DNA of 64,000 bases from Lineus longissimus (Eukaryota; Nemertea; Pilidiophora; Heteronemertea; Lineidae), in assembly GCF_910592395.1 (NCBI RefSeq), contig NC_088324.1:5794953-5858952 (forward strand), in the 5' to 3' direction. How positions within the stretch are numbered: position 1 is the first letter of the stretch; the number at the start of each line of letters is the position of its first letter. Made by a program: the position numbers and the translations under genes. The notes below the pieces were generated by a model, which was not told the DNA's origin, ran no database searches, and saw only the letters and a program-made list of their open reading frames with translations. Shown here piece after piece: positions 43,440 to 56,417 of the stretch.

Positions 43440-45279
43440 ATAGAGAGTTTTCGCTATCCCGTACCGCCGAGAAATCCGACGAGAAAGAACCCATTTCTTC
43501 GTATGACGTCATCAGTTTTCGTGAAAAAATTTCCGATCTCCAGCCGGCCTCCATGAACCCAGCGCAGTATCTCGTTCACTATTTCGGGATCGGGAACTCG
43601 GAAAATGGCGGACTACTCAATCAAAATGCAAGGTTTTCTGTGATGTTACGCTCGCGTTCCTATGGCGAACGGTTACGGTCACAATTAATATATACTGTTC
43701 GACAATAAATATGTAGCGTTCAACCATAATTCTTTTTTGATTTGTGCACAACACAAATATTTTCCGGCTGGTCGACCTATTAGAGCACCAGCTGAACATC
43801 ACGTGGTCGATAAGTGGGCGCGGTATATTATCAATTTGCGTTGATGACAACGAGGACCCTTCTGTTCGGTTCGCCAACAAAGAATTGATTTTGAGCACAA
43901 TATTTATTGTTGGGACTTACTGAACTTTACGGAACGGTTTTGGAGTAATCACCATACATGTCAGGTGTCAGCATGACTTCGATCGACCGCTGCTCACCGC
44001 ACACTGAGAGATTGTGGTTAAAATGCAGTTATTGCTGGCATACTGCCCGCTATGGTTATATGTGGACACTGTTAGGACCGTTTGCTATGTTCATGGTGTA
44101 ACCATAGCGGGCAGTCACACGGGTGCACAGAGGTAACCATAGCGGACTGTCAGCCGTATATTTTTTGCATTTTAAGTCACTTTATAAAACACTTTGAGCC
44201 AAGCACTTGTAATAACATCTTCCTATTCTCGTGTACATGCTACACAATACCGTTCAATAATCTCCACAACTTATGCAACTATGTTAGAAATGAGCACAAG
44301 TGCCATTACTTGGCTTAGAGCTACAAAAACACTGATTTATCTACTTATTCAGGACAGCTTCATCAATAAGATGTGTGATACCAACCAGCAAATCCACGTC
44401 GAGTGACACAGAACAGGAAACATTCGCACTTTAATCTGCCTGAAGCGGCTAGCAGATGACAGAATCAATTGAAAGTGTGCTTTATCCCGTCGTCTGCTAG
44501 CAGCTTCAGTAGCTATAGCGGACAGTGACTTGTTGACAATGTCCGAATCCCATCACTGAAGATTGGTGACACGCATACTTGGCTGTCCAGTGTTTTATTG
44601 CGTCACTCTTTCCTTCTTCCAGTTAAAGATTCTATGGGTATGTATACAATGCCACCGTTATCCTTTTCTTTCCCAACCGTTAGGGGGCATGCTGTGCATT
44701 CCAACACAACAGTATTCCGCCATAAGGCTGAAATATGATGAAATACTATATATATAATGACAGTTAATTTTCGCACGAGACTGACCTCGGTTGGTCAAGG
44801 TCTGTCTCCACAGAGGCACTTGAAGATATCAAGAAGCCGCTCATAGGAGCTTTTGTTGAGCTTGCCGTGTAGGGCATAAACTGGTTCCCGGTATGTTTGG
44901 AATCTATGACCTCGGATTAGCCATTTGTACCAGAAAGCTCCAAGTCCATCGTGGTATAGGCAGATGTGCATTATGATACAGTCCGATTTCAGGGTGGCAT
45001 CATCCTGTTTCCGGCAACAATCAGGTTTCCTTCTCGGTTGGAAAACTTAGGCCAGGTTGGCATCAACAATATTGTAAAATGACTCAGCGACAGGTTTGTG
45101 CAGCAACCAAACACCTACTCGGCAAACACTTGTCAGTTTTGGGGCATCTGTTTAACGAAGGGCACGTATTATAGGCCGTTTGAACAGATGCCTTTCAACT
45201 GGCTCATAGCGTCTACATGTACAACATATTACATTATAATGATTTACGCAAATATGTCGTTTCATGCATTTCATACAAG
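43440..45279 (+). other. Unit 3 stretch before the PAN-like frame
   Basis: Same content as in unit 1, including the short LNITWSISG frame and the CCGCTATGGTTA-type inverted repeats. No gene is called. Confidence 0.4.
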
Positions 45280-45503
45280 AAAACATTACCTCAACAAGTA
45301 ACGAGACGAAGTTTGTACGCAGTGACCAAGATGCAATTTCACAGTCTACGCTCTGTTTTGAAAACACTTCGCTTATAAAGTGTGCAGCAGTATTTCTAAT
45401 TGTTTGCCATGACAACACGGGGATATACGCCGGTTTTATATTTGATCAGACACGCACTCACTGCCCATGTTTAATCTATATTTATCTGATGGCAGAAATA
45501 TAG
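45280..45503 (+). CDS. PAN/apple-like exon candidate, unit 3
   Basis: The frame is open with the same acceptor and stop as unit 1. It encodes SLIKCAAVFLIVCHDN and AGFIFDQTRTHCPC. A 5-bp insertion lies just after the stop. The same caveats apply as in unit 1. Confidence 0.38.
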
Positions 45504-46082
45504 GTCCAAGCGTAGCCTACTGTAAGTTTTCAAAATCCTGGGCTAATTCACACCTTGCGAATTCATTCTAAATTTCGAGCAGCATGGAGTCCTGGTGCCC
45601 GCCATTATCAAGTTTACTCCATTGGAAGGGTCTAGAGAAGTATTTACACGGGATGTTATATATAGATGAACGCTCAGCAATGAATGAACACTCGATCAAC
45701 GATCTGCTTACGATCATTCCAGGTGGATGAGAAGAAAGCGGATGAAACCCAAAGAAATCAATGAGTCAATCTTTTGGGGCTAAATGTAGCGTAACATATT
45801 CTTCTGAGATATTATTTTGTTATTGGTTGTAAAAAAGTGGTGGTTTCTGGAATTTATAATGTAACAAGGGTTGAGCGAGATCACGTCGAATGAGATCAAA
45901 ATCTACATATAAGAGTCCCGGACTGGGGAGTACCCCCTCCTGCGCATGCTCAGTCGTTCATGACATCTCCAATACGTCATTGATGAACAATTTAGGTGCT
46001 TACAAAATCATTTCAGGAATCGCTAAAATAAGTAAAATCGGATGCTTACGATACCGGACCACTTTTGGCACCTATGCATAAA

Positions 46083-46806
46083 AGCGAATCACAATTATAG
46101 AGTGGTCTTAAAGTTCCATTTGGATAGAGATTTGACGGACTGATTTGGAAATTCATTCCAACCATGCAACTGTTTCAGAAATGAGAAAAAGCTCCTGGGT
46201 GTCATGACATGCATGATGTGTCTTGCCTCTGCATTTTTGTACTCAGACATGTCAGAGGGTTTTCAACTTTCATATCATTGAAGAAATAATTCATTCCAAT
46301 GGTATATCAATCACATCATTTATTTAAAAATCGTCTGCTAGGACATACAGGACAACGTCGGTGGAGACAGTTGTGACATTTCAATTTTCATTGCATAGAG
46401 ATTTGACGGACTGATTTGGCAATTCATTCCAACCATGCAACTGTTTCAGAAATGAGAAAAAGCTCCTGTGTGTCATGACATGCATTCAATTATTATTTCA
46501 CCACAAAGAGCTGCTTCTTTCAGCAGATATGAGACAGCTACCGGGGCGGGGACTATTTCTTTATGGGGCCTTATTGTTCAGCGTCTCCAAGGAATTCTAT
46601 TTTTAGAGTCCAATGGGGGGGATGGGGGGGGGCTTCCCCCCAATGTACTGACTAAAACCTGTCACTTTCAGAGAACGGGGAGGGGGTTTGGGGGACTCAT
46701 CCCCCAATGTACTGGCTATATATGTCAGAAGGACGGGGGTTTGGGGGTTCCCCCATGTCAAACAGTTGTGTGAGTTCACTAGAGATTGCTCTTTACATAT
46801 TAAATC
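46083..46806 (+). mobile_element. Private insertion with G-rich hairpins, unit 3
   Basis: About 720 bases absent from the other units. A 27-bp unit sequence (GGACCACTTTTGGCACC...) is present on both sides. Inside are two 88-bp direct repeats (about 46126-46213, 46396-46484) and a series of GGGGGTTTGGGGG...CCCCCAATGTACTG hairpins at 46610-46760. The right end, TTTACATATTA, matches that of the unit 4 insertion. Confidence 0.7.
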
Positions 46807-47025
46807 GGACCACTTTGGCACCTATGCATAAAGGCGGCTGTATGTGACCAAGGCCCATTGTTCTGGCGAATCCGAAATCGCGACCACAAGGCTTAAACTA
46901 GTGCAACAGCTGTATACGTGTGAGGGAAAATAATATTTTAATCGTCTTAACCGACAAACTCTCTCTCTTAAACTATAATTGAAACATTTCTAGTTGATAC
47001 TAAGTATTCTCTTTGAACCGAAAAG

Positions 47026-47181
47026 CAAAACATAACACATCATTACTTAAAAGGACCATTGGTATCAGTGAGGGCAATATTACCCAGCTGGCTGAAATAT
47101 CACGCTTTTCCTATGTTGACTCCGATTTGACCCGAGTTAGCTCTCCATGCGTCGATGCTGTCCTTGTGGAACAATGCACTG
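47026..47181 (+). CDS. Exon C candidate, unit 3
   Basis: 156 bp, same borders and phases as in unit 2 and nearly identical to it. One difference changes SKG to SEG. Confidence 0.42.
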
Positions 47182-50035
47182 GTAAAGTGCTTCCTGGACG
47201 GTCCAATGGCGAACTCTCACATAGTCCATCATCTGCTACAGTTTGATCATCCACGCACCGATCCGGTGTGTATAGTGCGCTGCTTGTAACATGGATTGAT
47301 GAATAGCCTTCTTGTTCTGTTTCGATAAAAAAAAACATTTTAAGGATGTCGTGATAGCTTTTCTATAACACTGTGAAGTGTATTTGTGCAAAACAGGTGC
47401 GTAATAAAGATATAAATTTCAACGATGAATGGCGCAGTCACGGACGCTCAGTGTTGCTGTGATCCGTGACCAGATGACAGCAGGACTGATCACTCACGAA
47501 GAGGCGCCACCCTTCGCTTTATGCAGGTTTCTCGCATGAATCTATTTTCTCAGCCATGTGACATTCCTTGGCGTCGCAATGAAAAACCCGTTTTTGTTTT
47601 GTTGTTAGTTTTATAGATGGATCGTATATTGGCAAAATTGGACGAAAAAAAGCCGCTTCGCGCTAAAACGTTCCCTAGTCCTCCATTTTGAAAAAGTAGA
47701 ACGCGCAATGATATTGTGCGTATGAGTGTCCAACCTTAGATACGTCCCATTATGACCATTATTGCCGTCGATTGTTCCCATTGTTGAAAGGTGCCTGGGA
47801 AACCAACTGCGCCAGTCAGTAAATCAAGTGAGACTTGGCAACGATAATTACCATTGACGACGCTTGGAGAATGACTCCGACGATAATGGAAATGATCGCC
47901 ACTGCGTCGTAATAACGGGGTGACGTAAACTAGGATCTCCGGGTCACTCACGTGTTGCAAAAATAAATGTCGTTCACGCCAGGACATGTGCGTACCACAA
48001 ATAACGAATAACGCGCCAATTTTGTGTCTTCTATCTAAGAGTTGAAACAAAATTGAAAAAGCATCAAACACGTTTTGAAAAAAAGTTTACTGGTGAAGTA
48101 GAGAAAGAACAAACATACTGCATTAAAAAGGTGTCCATTCCATTTATTAGAAGTAGTGCTGCTTCTATCACACATGCATATGGGTTACGGCAACACCTCT
48201 TCTAGCTATTTTTAATGCTTACCCTAATTTCTTCAGCTATTTCGTTCCTCCTTCCCATTATGCAAGCTGCAAATGCAAGAGTCAACGTGAATTGCAAGAG
48301 GCCCAACATTCACGAATCGATCCGAAGATATTTGAAGCTGTGAAAATATACTAATTGCTTCGACCGAATGTCCAGATGTCTAAAGCGCATATTCGCCTTC
48401 AAACGCCCATGATTTTCCTTCGATCCTGTCAATAGCGCAAATACTTATTTCAAGCAGATTCGTTTCTCTTCCTACTATTCACATTCGCGAACATAAGACA
48501 AATATCCTGCTATTTACAATTCTAACCGCCACATCTTGAAACTAGAAAATCAGGCACATCAGGTATGTCAGGGTGAGTAAATTAACTGCCCACTCAAGTC
48601 CACTTGGCAGTGTTATGTCCGCATCGTTTGGGGCTCGGGAGAGCGAAGTACTGGTTGTATTTCTTTCCTTGGTTTTTATTGGTCTTCACCTCAATATCAA
48701 ACAGGATCTTTCCATTTTGGTAACTATGATAACTGCTGCATGTCTTTGTATACATTGACGTACATATTGTAGTATATGAGCATTGAATTCGAATAATTTC
48801 CGCTCTGTACGGTTTATTTCGCGACTGATCAGGATGAAATGTTGAGGTTATTATTTGTTTGTGTAGTTCTCTATTCATGATCATGTGCCATGAATGAACT
48901 AGAAATATCCAAAAACAAAGTATATAATGGTCTATACAGGGAACCAAACAAATGACTGAATTGGTCTTCGCTGAATAATTTGTTTAATTTCTGAATGCTG
49001 AATCCATAAACTCCTGTTTGGTTAAGAGGCAAGGATCGATAAAAAACAACCTAAAAGAAACCCGGCCAATAGTTGTTTGGTCCTCACCTCATTAACCACA
49101 TTCAACAAAGACCTTTGATCTTTAATGTTCAATTTTGGGAAGCCCTATTTTTTTAACGAGTTTTCTCGAAATCCGACCTTTCAGGGAAAAGTCGGACTTT
49201 TGTCGGATAAGTCAGGAAAAAGTTAAAGAAACTGTAAAAAAGTCGGAAATGTATCCTACTTGTTAGTAATTTTTCGTAAATCCCCTGAAAACGCCTGATA
49301 AACACTAAAGAGCATGTCGTTCTACGCCTTTGTAGTAGGACTGGTAGCGTGACATTGGCGCCGTCACTTTATAGCGGTAAGGTGCATACTAGGTAACCAT
49401 TCCTGGTGTTTTTTGTAAAAAGCTAAAAGTACAATTACATCTTCCATGACAGGCAACATAAGAAAGAATGCTTTGGATGTAGTCTATAGCACGCAGATCT
49501 GCTATGTGATATAATCGTAATTTGTTAAGTGGTCTCGCTGACCGACTTCCTAAAGCAGCCTTCTCTCAAATACACTCAGGGATGGCATGCTGGATTGGAA
49601 GAAAATAACGATTTTCTGCATTGGTCATGTACATTATTGATGTTAACCTCATCATTGTTGGTTGGATTTTCAGTGCCTTACATGTACAAGTTTATTGCAT
49701 TAAAAATCATATTGTAAAATGCATTTATTGATAGAAAACAATTTGGTATTTATTTGTTGGCAAATGATGAATTGGGTAGGAAGACAAAACCAATCGATCT
49801 TATTTCTATCAAATGGCCCCAGCCATTCTTGAAATGGCGGTGTAACGCGGACTATTGATTCTCGCTGAGACTGAGGAAATCATTATTGTGACCAAAACTT
49901 TCATATAGATGATGGATGATTTTCACGGCTAGCCACCACCTACAGTGTTCTCTTAGCGATGGACATGGACTTCGCTGGATCAGTATTTTGACACTGACTT
50001 CTGTTTGTACTTGTTCTTCTTCGAGGGCTCCAATC
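47182..50035 (+). other. Unit 3 spacer
   Basis: No gene is recognised. The right half-palindrome block lies at 49085-49260. Confidence 0.4.
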
Positions 50036-50147
50036 AGAAATATTCAGACGATTCCTCTGTCTTATCGTTTGCTCGTTGTTATTGGTTTTTCTCGATCGCG
50101 AGAGCAATGTCTACGAAGACTGCAGTCAGCGAGCTGTTGGTAAAAAT
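50036..50147 (+). pseudogene. Decayed exon A, unit 4
   Basis: Alignable to exon B; donor lost (ggtaaaaatagg) and frame broken. Confidence 0.63.
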
Positions 50148-50707
50148 AGGTTCAGAGCGATGATGCGGCTGGGATGAAACGTGACTGGGTGCAAAACTCT
50201 CATTGATGGATGTATTTCAAGTACGGGTACATGTCACCATATTGTATCGTTAGAAGGCTAGCTGCAGTCTTCAGAGTTTTCATAGCGTTGAACATGGATG
50301 ACTCTACTGGATCAGTATCTAAATAATGATCCAGGATTAATCCTCTCTCAACTCATTCAACAGCATTTGACCTCTTGTCTTGAAAAAAGTGGCAACAGTC
50401 TTAATATTCTCGCAGACCTATTACCATATCGTCGAAAGAGATTTATTCCCACAACATAAAGCAGTCGTGAGACCAATTCTGTGGCAAAATGACACAAAAC
50501 GGTAAGGATACGTGCTAATGCCAACCTGGGTTCCCATCGAAACAGGTGTAATTGACTTGTGGCTGATCGATAGCCTATTGATTGGATTGAGTAAGGAATC
50601 AATGCGCAACTGTGATCCCGTTGCGTAATTGAAGTGTGTGTGGGCGGAGAGAATATCTTTCCAACTCCAGATTGATGTCTTCTGTCGGGGCTTGTTCTTC
50701 ATTATAG

Positions 50708-50832
50708 TCGATAGAGGGCCCACATCACAAACATGCAGGTGATTCACCTGTCCTACCCTTTGTTCATGACTGTTGGTTTTCTCAGGAGTGTGACGACGAG
50801 GAAGACTGCGGTCAGCGAGCTGCTGGCAAAAG
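50708..50832 (+). pseudogene. Exon B, unit 4 (one-base insertion)
   Basis: It carries the same extra base as unit 2 (gggcccacatcac), which shifts the frame from the usual acceptor. Starting at the next AG (50715) gives 118 bp in the correct phases 1 to 2, with the ECDDEEDCGQ motif intact. It may therefore be rescued by a shifted acceptor, or be dead. Confidence 0.6.
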
Positions 50833-51646
50833 GTAGGCTCAGAGTTATGGCTATGGGTATCCCGTTATTCTTTTGATTGCTAGTCGGTTACGATACATAT
50901 ATTTGATGATGTAAAATTAATTGGCCGTGAAAGTAAAATTCTTGAGGCCAGATCATCCTTCTGAGGGTCGCCAGCCTTGAACATCTGCCTTGAAATGGGT
51001 CGCAGTCATATGGTCGTAGTGAAGTGGTTTTATTGCTTTCTCAGGCTTTTTAAATTCCAGATCGAGTCATTTTGGGTGAAAATATATGGCTGTTGTGGTG
51101 TTGTGAAGAGTTTTCAGACTTTTCTAGCATCTTCGCTGGGTAATTTTTTTAAAATCGGTATCTAGTTGCACGAAGGATACAATGTTTTCAAGTTGCCTTT
51201 GTCAGGAATGTACCTAACTACATGTAGTTCCACACTCCGTTGGCAATCGCAGTATTTCCTCCATCGACGCTGTCATTTCTCATAGCAACTCACAAATGGT
51301 TCGTCAACAGTAGTGTAGGGATCTTAAGGTAAGGTGTTATTGTGGGGTTATTATCGCATATTATGGCAAAATGTGAGAGACTGCATATAAAAACTATGGA
51401 CCGATTCCGGTACGGTTTCTTTTGCTCATGACGAGAACGTTCGTCACACGACCGTTTGATTTCTTCATAAATGTCCTTCACTTTGTTAATGGAAAGGAAA
51501 TTGTCACTTGACTTTATGCATGTAAAGTAATTTGCTTTTTAAAGTTCATTCGTTTTTTGTTACTATCAAGCAATGTAACCAACATCTTACAGAGACAATA
51601 AATATCATATTTATATCATTTCATAATGTACCGTCTGGTTTTTTAG

Positions 51647-52194
51647 GATGGATAAACACTACTGCAAGTTTGTGAATTCCAGATATTTTGGTGAGGTGCT
51701 TTCTGTGAGAGCACCAGTGCACCACGAAAGCCGTTGCCTAGTGGTACAAACGAACGAAATAGAAGCGTTGACTACAGCGAGTTCCTTTTCTATATCAATA
51801 CTATCACGCCCGGTGCAGACTTATAAGGCCTTTCATAGGCTCATTTTCAGTTACCGAATAAAAAAGAGATATATATCCATTGGTTTCCCTGACAAAGACT
51901 TTACGCTAATGCTCCAGATAAATGTGAGAGAACGCTGCACTATCTTCATGGGTGGAGAAGTACTAACTGGACAAACTTGGCAACTGATGACTGTTAGTTA
52001 CGACGCCAATAGAAATAAAGTTGTCTTCTATATAAACTCTAAGGCTTATGTTGGACGGATGATTCGTGACATTTGCGGTCCACCCAAATTTCATTATATC
52101 AATATCGGCCGCAACTATGGTGGAGAAATCGCATGGGCTATGCTCTACCTGTATGTGTTGAAACAACCTGATGTAGCTCTCCTTTCTAAACACG
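51647..52194 (+). CDS. Laminin-G-like exon, unit 4
   Basis: 548 bp, open, phase 2 to 1, donor G/GTAAGT. Distinctive residues are HYC at 4-6, RAPVHHESRC, FPDKDF (shared with unit 5) and DICGPPKFHYIN, with YLYVL in place of FPYVL. Against unit 5, 19 codons differ by replacement and only 2 silently. Confidence 0.82.
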
Positions 52195-54253
52195 GTAAGT
52201 CAATCATGTGCACTTCGAAATGATAGTCTGGAAAGGCTAAACATGTAAGATGTAAGCCTGGAGCAACGTTCTCACTTGCTGTCAAGTCTATAAAAGGAAT
52301 TACGGTTAGCGTACGTTAAGGTTACAGATAGTTTGACCTCTACGACCTTGGAAATTAGGTCAATTTGAAAATGTTTTGAGATCGTTTTTAAACTTGTCTA
52401 CGGTGGCTAGGAAAGGACATCGAAATATTGTTGTTTCTGCGCGGGGCGACTTATTAAGTCGGGGGGCGACATAACACCTCGGGGACGACTCCATAAAGAG
52501 TTTTTGCTATCCCGTACCGCAGAGAAATCAGCCGAGAAAGAACCCATTTCTGCATATGACGTCATCAGTTTTCGTGAAAAAATTTCCGATCTCGAGCCGG
52601 TCTCCATGAACCCAGCGCAGTATCTCGTTCACTATTTCGGGATCGGAAACTCGGGAAATGGCGGACTACTCAAACAAAATACAAGGTCTTCTCTGATGTT
52701 ACGCTCGCGTTCCTATGGCGAGCAGTTACGGTCACACTTAATTACATATACTATTCAACAATACATATGTAGCGTTCAACAACAATTCTTTTTTGATTTG
52801 TGCACAACACAAATCATTTCCCGGCTGTTCGACCAATTAGAGCACCAGCTGAACATCACGTGGTCGATAAGTGGGCGCGGTCTATTATCAAGTTGCGTTG
52901 ATGACAACGAGGACCCTTCTGTTCGGTTCGCCAACAAAGAATTATATTTGAGCACAATATTTATTGTTGGGACTTACTGAACTTTACGGAACGGTTTTGG
53001 AGTAATCACCATACATGTCAGGTGTCAGCATGACTTCGATCGACCGCTGATCATAATTCCGTATGCTCACCGCACACTGAGAGATTGTGGTTAAAATGCA
53101 GTTATTGCTGGCATACTGCCCGCTGTGGTTATATATGGACACTGTTAGGGCCGTCTGCTATGTTCATGGTGTAACCATAGCGGGCAGTCACACGGGTGCA
53201 CAGAGGTAACCATAGCGGACTGTCAGCCGTATATTTTTTGCATTTTAAGTCACTTTATAAAACACTTTGAGCCAAGCACTTGTAATAACATCTTCCTATT
53301 CTCGTGTACATGCTACACAATACCGTTCAATAATCTCCACAACTTATGCAACTATGTTAGAAATGAGCACAAATTGTGTCATTACTTTGGCTTAGAGCTA
53401 CAAAAACACTGATTTATCTACTTATTCAGGACAGCTTCATCAATAAGATGTGTGATACCAACCAGCAAATCCACGTCGAGTGCCACAGAACAGGAAACAT
53501 TTGCAGTTGAATCTGCCTGAAGCGGCTTGCAGATGACAGAATCAATTGAAAGTGTGCTTTATCCCGTCGTCTGCTAGCAGCGTCGGTAGCCGTAGCGGAC
53601 AGTGATTTGTTGACACTGTCCGAATCCCCACACTGAAGATTGGGGACACACATAATTGGCTGTCCAATGTTTTATTGCGTCACTCTTTCCTTCTTCCAGT
53701 TAAAGATTATATGGGTATGTATACAATGCCATCGTTATCCTTTTCTTTCCCAACCGTTAGGGGGCATGCTGTGCATTCCAACAGAACAGAATTCCGCCAT
53801 AAGGCTGAAATATGATGAAATACTATATATATAACGACAGTTAATTTTCGCACGAGACTGACCTCGGTTGCTCATGAAGGGCTGTCTCCACAGAGGCATT
53901 TGAAGATATCAAGAAGCCGCTCATAGGAGTTTCTGTTGAGCTTGCCGTGCTGGGCATAAACTGGTTCCCGGTATGTCTCGAATCTATGACCTCGGATTAG
54001 ACGTTTGTACCACAACGCTCCAAGTCCATCGTGGTATAGGCAGATGTGCATTATGATACAGTCTGATTTCAGGGTGGCATCATCCTGTTACCGGCAACGA
54101 TCAGGTTTCCTTCTCTGTTGGCAAACTTAGGCCAGGTTGGCATCAACAATATTGTAAAATGACTCAGCGACAGGTTTGTGCAGCAACCAAGCACCTACTC
54201 GGCAAACACTTGTCTTTTTTGGGGCATCTGTTTCACGAAGGGCACGTATTATA
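52195..54253 (+). other. Unit 4 stretch after the LamG exon
   Basis: The MULE-like MITE of units 1 and 3 is absent; the single target GACGACTCC is seen near 52487. Downstream the CCGCTATGGTTA-type inverted repeats recur near 53105-53225. From 53640 on the sequence matches the antisense-frame region of the other units. Confidence 0.5.
52504..52980 (+). CDS. Open frame of 158 codons, unit 4
   Basis: The frame is open only in unit 4; units 1 and 3 have a stop (CAA TAA) midway. The last 47 codons (LNITWSISGRGLLSSC, VRFANKELYLSTIFIVGTY) are open in all three and look like a beta-sandwich edge of PKD/REJ type. No clear donor follows the stop. Function unknown; it may be chance or a decayed exon. 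Confidence 0.27.
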   Translation: MLSRTAEKSAEKEPISAYDVISFREKISDLEPVSMNPAQYLVHYFGIGNSGNGGLLKQNTRSSLMLRSRSYGEQLRSHLITYTIQQYICSVQQQFFFDLCTTQIISRLFDQLEHQLNITWSISGRGLLSSCVDDNEDPSVRFANKELYLSTIFIVGTY

Positions 54254-55342
54254 AGCCCCCCTTTAGGAGGGGCTCTTAAGATACACGTGTGTGCGGGAGT
54301 AGATAATGTAAATGAATGATGAGAAATAAAGAGAGTAACTATTGATTGTATATCCTACAAACAATTTTTTTTGGTATTTTTCTGAATTAACTCCGTTGAG
54401 TTTACCGATTTCTCCGCGATCTTCCGGTGGTGGTTGCTATCCCATTGCTTGAAATTAATTTAAATTAATTTAAATCTTCATGGGAATTCGCTACATCATA
54501 TGCCTAAGAAATTGGCCAATTATATTAATATTTTTATCAGAGAAATATCCGTCCTAAATAATGACAGAAAAGGGTGGTTTATTTCAATTTTGTGTCGACA
54601 TGATCGAGGTCACGTGACATAAAAACAAAACAATCGCACACACCCGTCCAAAAAAGGCACTTTAAGAAAAACAAATACGTTTTTCCAGCTTAAAACCACA
54701 CTGACGACTAAGTTATATTGGTCTACTGCCCAAATCTGAAGTATCAAATTGAATCACAAACTAGAACTAGCTCTATTTAGCTATAGTTGCGTGAAAAATT
54801 CGGGTGAGCGACGTACATTCTGTACCCTAGCGGCCAATGATTAAACTACTTTCAGCCGTCTGCTCCGGTCTCGTTAGGGAGTTTTTCCCAAATGTACGCG
54901 ATGATGACGTGCCCCATTAACAGGACGTAACATCTATTTTAAAATGCGTTTCGAAAGTGAATGAATGAGGACAACCCATTTGTGTCGTATATCACTGGAA
55001 ACGCCCGATTCCCGTGAATAAGGTCAATCACAATGTATTACATTACCAAAACAAAAATGTGTCGGAAGGAACTATATGGATGGTCCCATCGCACCCCCCC
55101 CCCCCCCCCCTCCAGCAGTATGACACAGAAGGGCTAGTTGACTGTCCACCGGGGGGGTTTGGGGGGAGCTTCCCCCCAACGCACTGGTAAAAACCTATGT
55201 CGACGGAGAGGGGTTTGGGAGGTGTCCCCCAATTGTAACAGCTGTAGTTGTTAGAGCTTGCACTTAACATATGCTCGTAGGGGGGTTCGGGGGAGCTCCC
55301 CCGACCTAAAGGGGGGCTCACTAAGTTCTTGACTTTACATAT
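54254..55342. mobile_element. Private insertion with G-rich hairpins, unit 4
   Basis: About 1090 bp interrupt the GTATTATA/GGCCG site that is intact in units 1-3. A TA duplication fits the borders. The left end AGCCCCCCTTTA is inverted near the right end (TAAAGGGGGGCT). Three degenerate modules with GGGGGTTTGGGGG and CCCCC arms lie at 55150-55315, and a long C run near 55090. The right end TTTACATATTA matches the unit 3 insertion. No coding capacity is seen. Confidence 0.72.
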
Positions 55343-55450
55343 TAGGCCGTTTGAACAGATGCCTTTCAACTGGCTCATAGCGTCTACATGTACAACGTAT
55401 TACATTATAATGAAATAAGCAAATATGTCGTTTCATGCATTTCATACAAG

Positions 55451-55674
55451 AAAACATTACCTCAACAAGTAACGAGACGAACTTTGTACGCAGTGACCAA
55501 GATGCAATTTCACAGTCTACGCTCTGTTTTGAAAACACTTCACTTATAAAGTGTGCAGCAGTATTTCTAATTGTTTGCCATGACAACACGGGGATATATG
55601 CCGGTTTTATATTTGATCAGAGACGCACTCACTGCCCATGTTTAATCTATATTTATCTGATGGCAGAAATATAG
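55451..55674 (+). CDS. PAN/apple-like exon candidate, unit 4
   Basis: Open frame as in units 1 and 3, ending at the same stop. The 1.09-kb insertion lies about 100 bases upstream of its acceptor. The minus strand is also open here. Confidence 0.38.
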
Positions 55675-56417
55675 GTCCATGCGTACTGTAAGTTTTCAAA
55701 ATCCTGAGCTAATTCACACCTTGCGAATTCATTTTAAATTTCGAGCAGCATGGAGTCCTGGTGCCCGCCATTATCAAGTTTACTCCATTGGAAGGGTCTA
55801 GAGAAGTGTTTACGCGGAATGTTGGATGAACGCTCAGCAATGAATGAACACTCGATCAGTGATCTGCTTACGATCATTCCAGGTGGATTAGAAGAAAAGG
55901 GATGAAACCAAAAGAAATCAATAAGTCAATCTTTTGGGGCTAAATGTAGCGTAACATATTCTTCTGAGATGTTATTTGTTTACATGTATTTGTTGTAAAA
56001 GAGTGGTGGTTTCTGGAATTTATAATGTAACAAGGGTTGAGCGAGATCGTGTCAAATGAGATCAAAATCTACATGTACCCCCTCCTGCGCATGCTTAGTC
56101 GTTCATGACATCTCCAATACGTCATTGACGAACAATTTAGGTGCTTACGAAATCATTTCAGGAATCGCTAAAATAAGTAAAATCGGATGCTTACGAAATC
56201 GGACCACTTTTGGCACCTATGCATAAAGGCGGCTGTATGTGACCAAGGCCCATTGATCTGACGAATCCTAAATCGCGACCACAAGCCTTAAACTAGTGCA
56301 ACAGCTGTATACGTGTGAGGAAAAAAAAGTTTAATCGTCTTATACGACAGAATCTCTCTCTTAAAGTATGATTGAAACATTTCTAGTTGATACTAAGTAT
56401 TCTCTTTGAACCAAAAG

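Noticed and set aside
55087-55111. Long C run as an assembly gap or terminal feature
   Set aside because: It is a simple homopolymer within the G/C-hairpin insertion; its length may be unreliable but it marks no gene.
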